Source of the DNA: Opisthocomus hoazin
Taxonomy: Eukaryota; Chordata; Aves; Opisthocomiformes; Opisthocomidae
Length of the DNA stretch: 64,000 bases
Assembly (NCBI RefSeq): GCF_030867145.1
Contig: NC_134440.1
Location: 620,001-684,000 of the forward strand
Direction: 5' to 3'
Part shown: one piece after another, positions 1 through 11,931 of the stretch
Layout of the letters: each line of letters begins with the position of its first letter
How positions within the stretch are numbered: the stretch's first letter is position 1
Translations under genes and position numbers: made by a program
Notes under the pieces: generated by a model
Told to the model about the DNA's origin: nothing
Databases searched by the model: none
What the model saw: only the letters and a program-made list of their open reading frames with translations

Positions 1-3000
1 GAAAAATGTCATCTAATACTGAGTCAGTATCGTATGCACTCCCAATAAACGTGTTAAATGTAGGGCACACAAGTCTGGTTTTCTCACACATGCACCACCA
101 AGACTTACCCCAAACACACACCAAAAGAGTGGGTTGTTTTTAGACTACTTCAGGAATGTAAGAGTTAACTGCTCCTGAGGAGCCTCCAGAAAGCGTCAGC
201 CTAGCTCCCCAGAAAGAAAAGCTGAGGGTGGGATAATCAGGCAGAGAATGTTCACCATCTAATTAGTGATCAGAGGAAGAATTTTGCAATCAGTCAGAAG
301 CGCTGACTTCTCCAAGCTTCACGCTGACCCCTGCGAGCGCTGCAGGTCAGCCAGAGCCGTTCTTGGTGGCTCGCCCCAAGGCCCCCAGCGCAGAGCCTTT
401 ACTCACTACAAGCCGCCAGCTCGGCGAGACGAAGGGCTGAGCTGGACCATCCAGCAGCTCTGACCTCAGAGCCGCTCAGCTTCCTCCCCGCACCAGCGGA
501 CAGGCTGCCCACCGCAGCTCTCGTGACCCCACTTCCACTGCAATTAGCCCCAAAAGCCGTACCAGGTCAGCAATTGTCTCAGCCTTCAGAAGCTCGTGTC
601 TTCCACGGGGCCTGCAACGAACAATGCCTGGACAAATTAAATTCTAGTCAAGTCGTCACCAGCTGCGGCTCATACGCACGCAATTTTTTAACTAACACTC
701 TGGAGCAAGCCCTTCCTTGTCCTCCATAAGCTGAATTGCTTGTGCCCCACAGGGCCGCTGGAAAATAATTACCTCTCTAAACCCACAGGCTACTCTTCCA
801 AAGTAGGTGTGCCCCATGACTAATATCTGGCACCCAACCAGCTCCGCCTGCATTGCTATGCTGCGAGCACAGAGCCACTGCCGTCACTTGCAACAGCTCC
901 TGTTCTACCCATGCTAACAAACGTGAAGTCCTTGTTTTCACCCCAGTGTCCCGTGTTAAAAATGCTGCACATATTCCTGCCGATGTCTTTACAAAGCGTA
1001 TCTGCTGTTTGTCACTGCACTAACAGATCGGTCTTTAAAGCAACTGCTCGAAGCTCGACAAGTTTCTGCGAGGGACCACAGTGCCATGCCTTTGAGCGCT
1101 GACAAACGAATGTGGCATTGCACCTCTGCAGCCTCGAGCAGCAGCAAACACGGGATTTTGTTGCCTTTCACAGAAAGGCACTCGCAGCAAGCCCCTTCCG
1201 AGCGCAGGGCGGAATTTACGCCTTACCCTGCCAAGAACAGCCTGCGGACTCACCAAAACGGAGTCAGAGCTCCCGCAGCTCTTCCCGGGGACACGCTTTC
1301 CGCAGCTCGCTCCTCGACACAGCCGGCACCGCGGCGCCGGGAAACCCGAATTCACTTGAAGGAGCAGGGAACGCGCAGTGCAGCCCGAAGCAGCTCCTTC
1401 AGAGGGATGCCGGAGCGCTAGGAGCCAAACTCAGCTTGGTAAAAGAGGCTGCAGGAGAAACTGGAGAGATGAAAAGCTATCCGTGCTCACACTGCTGACT
1501 GCGCCTGGACGCCTGCTGAGGATGGCGGAATCATCAGTTCTCTTCCCAGAAGACTGGCGTGCTGCACAGTCCCACCTCAGGCTAAACACGCTCGGATCCG
1601 GGCAGCTCTGCTGACGGACAGACACCCGTCTTCCGAAAACTGAACCGCTCTGGAAACCACATGTAGGCAAAGCAGCACGGGGTTATAACTCGGGAGAGAA
1701 AGCCACGATGAGAGGTTAGTTTCTTTCCTAGTACTTTTAGATTCCTCTTGGAGAGCTTTTCTTCCAGTCACACTCACCTGAAACCAACCTCCAGGCCCCA
1801 CCACAACAAAACCCCAGTGAACCATGTGGTGCCCACCCCCTGACGCCATCCCACCTGCAGCCACCTTCACCCGCCTCCAGCCAGCGACCAGAGCAGAAGG
1901 TGATGGGTCCTCTTCCCTCACGCATCTCCTGTGTTCCTTCTTTACCAACAAATACCCAAGAAACCAACCAAACCAGCCAAAGGAATTAAGCTTAGTGACT
2001 CCCCGACCACATGAAAAAATATGGTTTAAAGACCACCACCACCTGAATTTCCAGTCTTGCACAGCTCCATCTCCAAACTTCATTCCATGCTTAGTCTTAC
2101 AGGACATCAACACACTCTCAACTGCTAGATGATATTTCTCTACTTCAGTACATTCTTCTCATCCTCCCTTGCTTTTCAAAACCGGTACCTTCCACGATCT
2201 CATATAAAGCACACGACTTATTGAATATTTATTTCCCCAGTTAAGCTACAGTTCAGGTACTTTCACAGCAAACACGCCGGTTCCAGGAAGCGTGTCCCAC
2301 TTCCATTTACCAGCTTTACCACGTACTTTGCAAAAGCTCACTTCATATCCTTCTAGGTGACCAGCACCACTTCTGCTTCAAGATTTACCCGTCAGGATCT
2401 CACAGGGATGGAAGCCAACGGGTCAAGCTCAACAGCGGAACTCCACACGTGATTCAACAGCAGCAATGACACCAATGTTTAATTGGGATCAGCTGCAATT
2501 AAACCTGCCTGGCCCCAGCGCAACACAAGCCCTCCGTCAGATGCCACCGCCGGCGCTCACCACACGCGTGGGTTACAGGAAAAATGGTTTCCCGACGTCT
2601 TGCCCAAGACACAGTGAGTGCGGTGCTCCCTGCAAACCAGGCCAGGTCCTCTCCATGGCTGGGAAGGCGTGACCTGGAGCCGCCTGCTCAGCCACCACCT
2701 CTCGCACGCGCTTCAGTCCCCCGCCAGAGCAGCACCCACTGCCGCAATCACACTTCTCGACATCATCCCAAAGTCAGCAGCAAAAAGGTCGCATTTCTCA
2801 GCCTTAACTAAGGATCTTTCTTTAAAAAAAAGAAAAGAGCCTCTAGAAGAAAATTGCATAGTAACACTAAATTCACAACATTTCTGTCTGAGAATTGTAC
2901 CGTAATTCGCAGCGAGTAACTGCAAAGAGAAGCCGTGACACGTCATGAATTATTGAGCATAAACACTGATCCTTTGCCAGCCAAAAAACAGGTTACCCTG

Positions 3001-6000
3001 AGACTGGAGGAAATGAGCATAACCATGACCACAGCAGGAATAACCCCCTAAAAGCAGTTTCTGCAGCGCATCTACAGAGAAATTCTCCTGTAGCTTCAGA
3101 ACTGCAGCAGAAAAATCTGAGGAGAAGCTGCAGAGGGTTAAAACACGAGAAGCGTTCAGACCTTCTGCGTTTTTCTAAGCGCAGATGAGGCAGAAATGGA
3201 CAAAAAGCCCTCGGGGCTCAAAAAAACCCAAACCATTCCATGTATTCAAAAAGAGATTTATTTTTTCTGAAGGGGATAAGTTGGAAAAAAAAAGTAAAAG
3301 CTTTAGGAGAACGTTAGCAGCACGTCAGTCTCGCTCGCTGGCGGCTCCCCGGAGCCGTGAGCCGAGGCCGACGTCTCCCCGGTGCCGCGGGAGCGGGGCC
3401 GGGGGGGTCCGGAGCAGGAAGGTCCTCCCACACCCCCGGGCCCGCGGCCCCACACCAGCTCCCACTTTGCTACTCGTACGTTCGCATTAGGAGTGAGGTA
3501 TTTTTAAAATTACTCTTACACAGTCCGTTTTCTGGCTTCCCCCCCCCCTTTCTGTGAATGAAAATAAAACAAAGCAGGAGGTTTCTCAGCTTTTACAGCT
3601 TCTTAAAAGCCCATTTAATAAAATACATCTTTAACTGCAAATTTGGAAACGTTTTCAGTTCTAGAGAACCAACATGGGCCGGAGTACTTTAAAACTTTTT
3701 CTTGTCTGTTAGAAGGAAGAGGGAAAACCATAAAATAAATTACGAAAAAGCATAATGCTTCACCAGATTTCCTGTTTCGTGTCTCAGCATTAGCAGGGCG
3801 TCTGAATTTCCTCCCTTTTTTTTTTTTTTTTTTAAGGTCACAGCCAGCCCCTACCCACCCATTTCACAACCACCTCATCCAGAACTACGGGAGACTTCAG
3901 GCACGTTCGAGTTGGAAATATCAGCTGAATTCATAACTCGTTCCCAGGAAGAACGCAGCTCCCGCGCCCCTCAAGGCAAAGATCAACCACGCGTCAGCCC
4001 AAGAACCGCTCCTCTGGCCGAACGCCAGCGGCGCCAAGGACGAGCTGCGCGTCCCCACGCTCAGCCCCGCCAAACAAACCCGACGTCACGACCACTTTCA
4101 GGCGGTTTTTAGATGAGCTCGTGGCTCTTCACGTACGCGGGGGGGACGGAGGCAGCACCGTGCGCCACACGAAGCACGCTCTGAAGCGTTCATCGACTCG
4201 ACGGGCTGGCTGCAGAGAAATTTTACATACGGGAAACTTGAGATAGCCCTGAGCAACTTTCACTTTCAGAAACAGCCTTTCAGATGAGAACATGGTGGTG
4301 TTGCACAAAACCCTGTGTGTTCTGGTGTTTCACTACAGGGCCTGTTAGCAGGACGCAGCAGAAGCCACCAGAGGCTACCAGGGGACGCTCCTACGCGACA
4401 GCAGCGACGCCTGCGCGGCCGCAGCCACGGCGAGGGACGGAGCAGAGGCCTCGGCAGCAAACTGCCCACCGCTCTCACACGCGCGAGCCCACCGCGGCCG
4501 GACGCTCCCAGCCGGTGCCCAGCAGCGGGCTCGGGCTCCTCCAGCTCTCTGCACTCCGTGAGGCACAGCAATTTCTTTCTAAATACAACCTATGTGGGTA
4601 AATCTAAGGCAAATTAATTTTTTTAAAAAAGCTCTCTCCAGCTCTGCTGGTTTGTCCTTCTCACGACGCCGGTCAGGCCACACAGCAGCAGGCGACTGGG
4701 TTTACACTTTCTATGAGTTTTGTTCCCTTCCCCACATCAAGCTAGAAAATCCGTCAGAGGGAATGACAATATACGACATTATCTGGCCACAGGTGAGAAG
4801 AACGAACCGACGCACGCACTGCCCAGAGGAGTCAGAGACGCTACAACCGGGACACCCTGAAACCCTCCGGACGCACAGGATCCCCCGCAAAGACTGCTGG
4901 CTAAACCCGTTAAATAGCTTGAGCGATATCTGAGCAATGACAGGGAGCTTCACACCTCAGAGTTCAACTATTAGACCGCCGCATCTCAACGCCTTTGACT
5001 TCTTGTGAGGCTGGGGAACCAACGCCGGATCTGCCGGCCACCCCAGCAGGCCAGCGGGTACCCACGCCAAACCCTACCCACCGTGACGCTGGCAGAGACA
5101 CGGGACTTCACAAAGCCCTTTTTCCTCCTGGTCTGCCCTCCCCGAGCAAGAATCCCCAAACACCTCGGAACCTCTGCCTTGCTTCTCAGGCAGCCGCCGT
5201 TTCTGGGTCCCCCAGCCGCTGCCCTCCTCCGGCGCGCCAGGATTGCCACCCCCCTCGCCCGCTCTGCGGCCACCCACAGCGCCTGGAAACCTCACAGGTT
5301 CAGAGCTGCGCCGGGGTCTACACACCCAGGACGACCGAACCGCTCCACCTTTCCAACCCGAGCGAACCTCCACAGCCCAAAGGGCACGGCGGTGATTTTT
5401 CTAACCGACAGCTCGAGTTCTGCCGTTCACCGCCTCCTCCCGAAGACGTCAGAGAAAACTTCCCCCGCCCGCCGGCGAGCGGGCAGGCGGCGACTCCGAG
5501 CCCTACACGGAACGGACCGCTCCAAGGGCAATGAGTTGGGCGCTGGCGCCCGGCCAGCCCCACAGCTCTGCAAACGAACCGCTGCGCTAACGGGACGACT
5601 TCTGGCCGGGAGAGCCGCGATTCCCCGTCACCGACAACTCCTACCGCCTCGCTCGCGGGCGAGGCAGCGCCGAGCGGCAGCTCCCAGCAGCAGGAACCGG
5701 CGCTTTCCAAAGGGCAGAGCGTCCAGCTCCGCCGCAGCCAAGTCCAGGGACGAGCAGCAGGACCCCAGCTCCGGGAGCCGGGCACTCGCCTCGTTGCACT
5801 AACGAACTTCAGGGCACGACACCCTCCCAGCGCGGCAGGCAGGGCAGAGCAGTTATCTCCACTTCGCAGATAAGGAAATAAGGCAGGAAGGCAGAAGTTG
5901 GGCTGGCCGCAGGGGAAGTGCGAGGAGCAGAGGACAAACCTACTCCTCCCGAGTCAGACGCTCCTCTCCCGGCCACTGAATTGTTCTTCTCGCCTGTCTG

Positions 6001-8290
6001 AGCCAAGAGAAGCGAGTCTGCCGGCGTGCCTCCATTCCCCTGCCTTCGAAGAGGGATAATGCCTGCCTAAGATCACTCTCGATGTCAAAAAGCATTAATT
6101 ACCTTAAGTAATACCAGATAAACGCTATATCCAGGGATAAGACGGACACAGAAGAAAAACTGGTAAGGTACGTTGCAATGTGCCTCCTGTGTAAATCGTT
6201 AAAATCCACAACAATACTCCAGCTACACAAAAGAGCTATTTCCATTTGTCTCACAGCTACAGATGGCAGAAGAAAACCTCTCAGACAATAAGCTCTATTT
6301 AAACATATTGATCCAGCTTTCTCGGTGCGTTTCCCCCCGTACTGGCTACAACCAGAATATGATAAATGGTGCTACGTAGTCGCAGAGCTCCCGCGCGTTT
6401 GCTTTACGATCATGCAGCTGACTTGGAACCCAAACCAGCAGCGAGCAGCTCACTGGGACGTCCCGCACAGCAGAAAGACAAACACCCACAAAACCTCCAA
6501 AGGATGAAGGTCGGACTTCAGTTCTACGTGCTTGAGGAGGAAGTTGTCTCTGAAGAGCCGTATGTTAAGAAAACCAAGCAATTACCTAAAAGGCCTCAAG
6601 TTTACGAATAGGCTCAGACTAAATATCAAGTTACTGACTCCTGCGGTGTACCACAAGTCAGCTTTTCTCCTGGTAGCAATCACCGCAGTCGTACTTGTCC
6701 AGGTCAGTTTTACAAGAAGCCCACAGCTATAAACAAACCTGAAGGTTGTCAGTTGTCCTCACAAAAAACCCAAAACCCATTAAAGATAATCCAACACCTT
6801 AAAACCCACAACAACTTCTCGCCTCATTTACAAGCAGTAACAGAGACCACATCTTGGAGCAGAATGCAGCTCTATCACAGCGTATTCGAGTCTTCTTTTA
6901 GGCCCCACTGATGGCAACGGCCCAGTGCGGAGGTAAATCCCACTCACCTGCTCCAGCGCTGCCGAAGAAAACGAGCTGCAGAGCTCAGTGCCCAGCTCCG
7001 GCTCCCGAACCAGGCACCGCGACACCTTCCCGGTCCTGCTCACCTACACAGCCCACGTTCCCCTCCTTAACCTCCTAAAGGACACCCGCCAGCACCCGGC
7101 GTCTCCTTCCCCACTTCTGCTTGGAAATGAGCAGGGGACAGGTCTCTCTCTCTGTCTGCGGCACCCACTTCTCTCCTCTGCTCCGCTCTACCTCAATAAT
7201 ACAGAAAATCCGGATGCTGCAGCTACCCCTCCTTTACACCCTGTGCACGAGTCGCTGCTGCCTCCGAAGCGCAGCCCAGAACGGGCAGGCGACCATCACT
7301 GCCCTCCACCAGCCACCACCTCCTCCAGCTGTTTCTCCCTTCTCTCCTCACCCTCTCCTCACCAGCTCTCTGCTCACTCACCCACAGAACAAAACCGAGG
7401 AGATAGCGTGATGTCCGACCTGCTGCCGAGCTGCCCGACCCCCGCTCGCACCCCGGAAGAGGGGCCAGGCCCCTTCCCCACTGTCACCCAACTTCCACGG
7501 CGAGCTGGCGCTGAGCTGCGTCTCTCACAATTGCCCCCTCTCGCCTCGCCCACCCAAAAGCCCAAGATGCCCCCCGCCATCCCAGCTACAGCCACAGGCC
7601 CTGAGCCCCCCCCGTCACACCAACCCCCCCAGCTCACCCAGAGACCTCGGGGCTCCCCACCACAACCGGGCGCAGCCCCTCCCTGCGCCACCCCCCAGCA
7701 CCCCCCGACCCCCCCAGGTGCCCTCCCAGCCCTCATCCCCATCCTTCACCCCCCACCACAGTCCCCAGCATCCCCAGGGCCCTCCTTGCCCCCCCCCGGC
7801 CCCTCCACCCCCGCCCCAGCCTCCCCCTCTGACCTGCCCGGGAGGTCCCCCCCTTCTCCCAGCCCTGCACCCCAGCACCCACCGCCGCCCTAACCCCATC
7901 ACTCCAGCCCAGCTCGGCCCCCTCGGGACCCCCCAGCACCTCCCAACCCCCCCACCCCAGCCCCCACCTCACCTCCCCAACCGCCCCACGCCGCCAGCCC
8001 CAAGCCCTCGGGGCCCCCAGCACCCCCTCGGCCCCTCACCCCCTCCAACCTCCCCCTGGACGCCCCCGGCCCCTGAGGGCCCTCACCACCCCCCCCACCG
8101 CCCCTCTCACCCTGCCCAGGGTCCCCTCAGGACCCCCCCCCGGGCCCGGCCCCGCCAGGCCCCGCCGCCCAGGCCGCAGCGGGCCGCGAGGGGCCCCGGG
8201 CCGGGGGCTCCTCCAGGCCGCGGCCTGCCCCAGCCGTCCCCGCCCGCCCGCCGGCGGCCGCCCCCCCGCCCGGTCCCCGCGGCGCGGGCA
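1..8290. other. Non-coding stretch, probably first intron of GNG7
   Basis: I see no exon here with a recognisable protein family and good splice sites; the open frames are short and of low complexity. There is a poly(T) run of about 18 near 3816-3833 and a proline/cytosine-rich stretch from about 7560 to 8290 running into the CpG island. The assignment to GNG7 is inference only: in human the gene next to DIRAS1, on the same strand, is GNG7, which has a large 5' intron. The minus-strand promoter at 8.3-8.7 kb points leftward into this region. Nothing in the sequence itself proves GNG7. Confidence 0.4.
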
Positions 8291-8299
8291 GCTCCTCAC

Positions 8300-8690
8300 C
8301 AGTCTCGACGGGGCCGGGGCACCGAGGGGCGGAGGAGCGGAGCCGCCGCCTCACACACCAGCGCCGCCGCGCAACGCACCCTGCTGCCCGCCCCGCCGGG
8401 GCGCGGGCACGGGCCGGCTCCGCCCCGCCACCCGACTGGCAGCGCCGCCCGCCAATGGGCGCTGAGGCCGCGGGGCGCGCGGGGAGGGGGGGTGGGCGGT
8501 CCGGCGGGGAGGCGGGGCTGGGTGCGGCCGCCAGGTTCGGTTGCGACGGCGGCGCGGGGGGAGGGCGGTGAAGGGGCGAGGTCGGCTGCGGAGCGGCAGG
8601 GGACGCAGCCAATCAGCGCGGAAAGGGGCGGCCGCATGTAAATAAATATTTAATATTAATGAGAGGGCCGCGGCGGGGCGGTGCCGCGCT
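8300..8690 (-). promoter_or_regulatory. CpG-island promoter with candidate non-coding first exon (GNG7?)
   Basis: Dense CpG sequence. On the minus strand an exon-like stretch ends in the donor CTG|GTGAG, with the last exon base at 8300 and GT at 8299-8298. Two CCAAT boxes (read on the plus strand) lie near 8448 and 8609. An AT-rich island inside the CpG island, about 8640-8662, could act as a TATA-like element for leftward transcription starting near 8610. Naming the target gene GNG7 rests on human synteny, not on coding sequence. Confidence 0.45.
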
Positions 8691-10144
8691 CCGGTGCCGG
8701 GAGTGGGGGGGGGGGGGGCCCGGCCCTGAATGGCGGCTTTGATTCCCGCAGCTGCCGCCGCACCGGGGCCCGGCGGTGCCTGGCGGGGGCAGACCCCGGG
8801 GGGGGGCCCGGCGGCAAACAGAGCCACGTCCCCGGGGCAGGAGGGGCCGTAGCGGCGCTTCCCAGCACGTCCCAGTACGCACCAGTCGCAGCTCCAATCC
8901 CAGCATCAGCCGAGATGCGGAAATACCGGGGCCGGGGGGGCCGGGGGGGGCCGGGCTGAGCGCCCGGTGACCCCGCCGTGGGGGTCGGACCCCGCCCCGA
9001 ACCCCCACCCCGGATCCGGGGCGCTGCTTCGAGGGGTGCGAGCCTCCCCCCCCCCCCCCCGCCTTGGGGGGGGATGCGCGGCGCCGGGAGCCGCTTTGGG
9101 GCCCAAAGGCTGGATTGGGGCTTTTTCGGCTTTTTCGCAGCCGTGGGGGTGCCAGGGGGCTCCGGGTGCCCCCGGGCCTGCGCCTGGGTGAGCCCCCCCC
9201 CCCGCCCCCCGGGAGCACGCGGGCGCGGGGACAGCCCCCGGGACCCCCTCACACCGCAACGGAACCCCCGAAGAGCGCGGGGCCCCACGGGGGGTGGGGG
9301 GGCAGAGCGGGGGGGTCGGGAGACCCGGGGGTGGGGGGCAGAGGTTTCCCGGCCCCAGGCCGACGGCGCTGCGGAGCCGCTGCAGTCCTGCCCACCCCCC
9401 CCCCTTATTACCTGTGAGCCCCCCAGCCTTGCCTGGGCCTTCCGTGGCCCCGGGGGGGACCTGGGGGGTCCCGGTGCGTGGGGCCAGCACCGAGCGTCCC
9501 CCCGCCTGCCTGTGCCCGGCCTCCCCCTCCTGCCCCAGCGCCCACCGGGGGTCCCGGCTGCCCCCGGCCCACGGGAGGGGGACCCGAGCAGTTCCCGCGG
9601 CCGGTGACAGGGACCTGGGACATCCCCGCGGAGCCGGGCCCCTGCCGAGCCCCTCGCAGCCCGCACCGCCCCGCCGCTCCCCCGCCCCGAGCCCCCGCGC
9701 CCACGCGGCTCCCGCGCCCGGGGAGCAGATGGTTTCCATGGCAACAGGCGTGATGACGCACGCCCCGCGCTCCCACCCCCTCCCCACGGGGCCTCCAGCC
9801 CGCGCTGGCAGCGGGGGGGGGGGGGGGGTGGAGGGGGGGCACACGCAAGCACACGCGTGTGCACCCACCATGGCACGTGCCCGCGCAACCCACGGCACGT
9901 GTGCGTGCCCGGCACGCGCACCTGCGGGGCGCGGACGCTTGCACACGCGTGTGCGTGCTCGCCGATGCCCCGTGAGCACGCAGCTGTGCGTGCCCGGTCA
10001 TGTGTGCACTGACACGCAGTGACACGCAGTGACATGCGGTGACATGCGGTGACACGCAGTGACACGCACACCCACGCACGCGCCCCCAGCCCCGCCATCG
10101 CCCCTCGGGGCCCCCCGCGCCCCGGCCGGGGCCCGCGCAGCTCG
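8690..10144. other. Intergenic DNA between the leftward promoter and the DIRAS1 3' end
   Basis: GC-rich sequence with many G or C homopolymers and long open frames in several antiparallel frames. None of those frames has family similarity that I recognise. It holds the purine-pyrimidine and GTGAC repeats listed separately. Confidence 0.5.
9838..10078. repeat. CACGCGTGTGC-type tract followed by 10-bp GTGACAYGCR tandem repeat
   Basis: About 9838-9965 is rich in alternating purine-pyrimidine words such as CACACGCGTGTGCACC, which can favour left-handed DNA. About 10008-10070 is a clean tandem array of a 10-bp unit, GTGACACGCA or GTGACATGCG, with roughly six copies. It lies just beyond the DIRAS1 poly(A) signal and shows no coding potential. 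Confidence 0.75.
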
Positions 10145-10163
10145 GCGGCGGCGTTTCTCGTCG

Positions 10164-10169
10164 TTTATT
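10164..10169 (-). terminator. DIRAS1: Poly(A) signal of DIRAS1
   Basis: TTTATT on the plus strand reads AATAAA on the minus strand. It is the first canonical signal I see downstream of the DIRAS1 stop codon and implies a 3' UTR of about 1.15 kb (about 10145-11313), much of it G-rich on the plus strand. Confidence 0.65.
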
Positions 10170-10679
10170 GAAGGAAGACTATTTCTAGAACCAAGGCTAC
10201 ATCGGGGCGGCACCTCCTCCCCCCGCGTCGCCTGTCGTAAAAAGCCGGGGGTGCGGGGAGCTGGGCGGGGGGGGGGGACATGGGGGGGGGCAGCCTGCCC
10301 GGGGAGACCCCCTCGGGGCGCCGGCGGAGGGTGAGCGGGGGCCGGAGCGAGGGGCCGGACCCCGCTGGGACGAGGGGCTGGTGACAGCGTGGGGGGCCCC
10401 GCTCCGGCTAGGGGGGAACAAGCGGGGCTGCACCAGAGCTGCGGGGGGGGGGGGGTCGGGGGTCCCCGGGGCGCGGGGCCAGGCCACCCCGCAGCAGGGA
10501 GCTCTGCGGGAGCAGGGGGACGCTGGCTGCTGGGATCGGCAGTGCCCATCACCGTGGCATCGCGGCCCAGCTGGGGCGGGAAGGGGGCCGCGGGGGGTCG
10601 GGGGTCCCGCCGGAGCTCACCAGGATTGTGCTGGGTCAGGACCTCCCTCGGGCCCATGCTTTGTGCTTGGGCTGGCGGC

Positions 10680-10815
10680 TCCGGGCTGTGGCACCGGGAC
10701 GGGGCTGGGGGCGTGGGGCGGGAGGGGGTCGCAGGGCCGGGACGGGGCTGGGGGTGCGGGGCGGGAGGGGGGCGCAGCACCGGGATGGGGCTGGGGGCTC
10801 GGGGCAGTGGGCACT
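10680..10815. repeat. G-rich imperfect tandem repeat in DIRAS1 3' UTR
   Basis: Several imperfect copies of a roughly 45-bp G-rich unit containing the words GGGGCTGGGGG and GGGGCGGGAGGG. C-rich in the sense orientation of the transcript. No coding meaning seen. Confidence 0.6.
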
Positions 10816-11313
10816 GTGCAGGGACTGTTCCTGCCCCGGGTCGCTGCCCGCAGGAGCAGAGCACTGTGGCGTGGGGACGGGGGCACGGGGAGGGCCCGGG
10901 ACGCGTGTGGCTGTCCCCAAGGGTGACACCGACACCCCCAAGTCGCACCGTCCTGCCCACCCACGAGGGCCGACATGGGGTCCCCCACCGAGGAGGGGAC
11001 GTGGATGGGGACAGGCCCCGGTGCTGCGGGGGGGGGGTGACCTTGTGCTCCCCGGCGGTGCCCGGCCGCGTGTCCCCGGTGCCGTGTGCTGAGCGCGGGG
11101 CCATCAAGCACCCCTGGGCCCCGTGGGTCACCCCGTTGTCACCCCCAGACCTGGGGCGAGCGCAGCCCACGCCGCCGGCCGGTGCGTCGCGGCGTCCTCG
11201 CACAGTCACAGTGATGGCACGGAGGACTAGGGGACGGCCCCGCTGCGGTGCCACGTCCAGGCGTGGGGGGGAGAGGGGGGGACCGGAGGGGGGGTGCGGG
11301 CCAGTCCGGGGCT

Positions 11314-11910
11314 CTACATGATGCTGCACTTCCCCTTGATTTTGTCTGTCCTCTTCTGCTTGCTGGAGCGCTTCCCGTCGATGGTGAGGCTCACGTTCCT
11401 CCTCTTCTCCAGGTTCAGCAGCTCCTGGAAGAGCTCCTTGACGTTGTAGTTCATCTTGGCCGAGGTCTCCATGAAGGCGCATTTCCACTCCTTGGCCACG
11501 GCCTCCCCCTCCCTGCTCTCCACCTCGCGCTGCGTCTCGTCGCACTTGTTGCCCACCAGCATGATGGGGATGCTCTCCACGCTGCCCTTGATCTGCACGA
11601 TCTGCTGGTAGATGGGCTTCAGCTCCTCCAGCGACTGCTTGCTGGTGACGGAGAAGACCAGGATGAAGGCATGGCCCTTGGAGATGGAGAGCCGCTGCAT
11701 GGCCGGGAACTGGTGGCTGCCCGTGGTGTCGGTGATCTGCAGGGTGCAGACGCTCTTGTCGCAGCTGATGACCTGGCGGTAGGTGTCCTCGATGGTGGGG
11801 ATGTAGGTGTCGCGGAAGGTCCCCTTCACGAAGCGCAGCACCAGCGAGCTCTTGCCCACACCGCCGGCGCCGAAGACCACCACCCGGTAGTCGTTGCTCT
11901 GCTCCGGCAT
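11314..11910 (-). CDS. DIRAS1: DIRAS1, Ras-like small GTPase
   Basis: The coding region is a single uninterrupted exon of 198 codons plus TAG, the same length as human DIRAS1, and the N-terminus [17 protein letters not shown] is identical to the human one as I remember it. Visible motifs: P-loop GAGGVGKS (residues 14-21), effector region PTIEDTYRQ, a DTTGS switch II in place of the usual DTAGQ of Ras, the NKCD guanine-binding motif, TSAK, a basic tail and the C-terminal CSIM prenylation box. DIRAS proteins are plasma-membrane GTPases with low intrinsic GTPase activity, reported as brain-enriched growth suppressors. The start is the MPEQ methionine, because an acceptor (CTTGCAG, exon from 11931) lies 21 nt upstream in the 5' UTR. 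In-frame sequence upstream of that acceptor is intron. Confidence 0.97.
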   Translation of the reverse strand: MPEQSNDYRVVVFGAGGVGKSSLVLRFVKGTFRDTYIPTIEDTYRQVISCDKSVCTLQITDTTGSHQFPAMQRLSISKGHAFILVFSVTSKQSLEELKPIYQQIVQIKGSVESIPIMLVGNKCDETQREVESREGEAVAKEWKCAFMETSAKMNYNVKELFQELLNLEKRRNVSLTIDGKRSSKQKRTDKIKGKCSIM

Positions 11911-11931
11911 CGTGACCCGGAGGTGCTGCCG

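Noticed and set aside
8656-10098. A 480-codon minus-strand open frame upstream of DIRAS1
   Set aside because: Low-complexity Gly/Pro/Arg sequence with repeats (VTACHRMSL-type from the GTGAC array), no family similarity and overlapping equally long frames on both strands.
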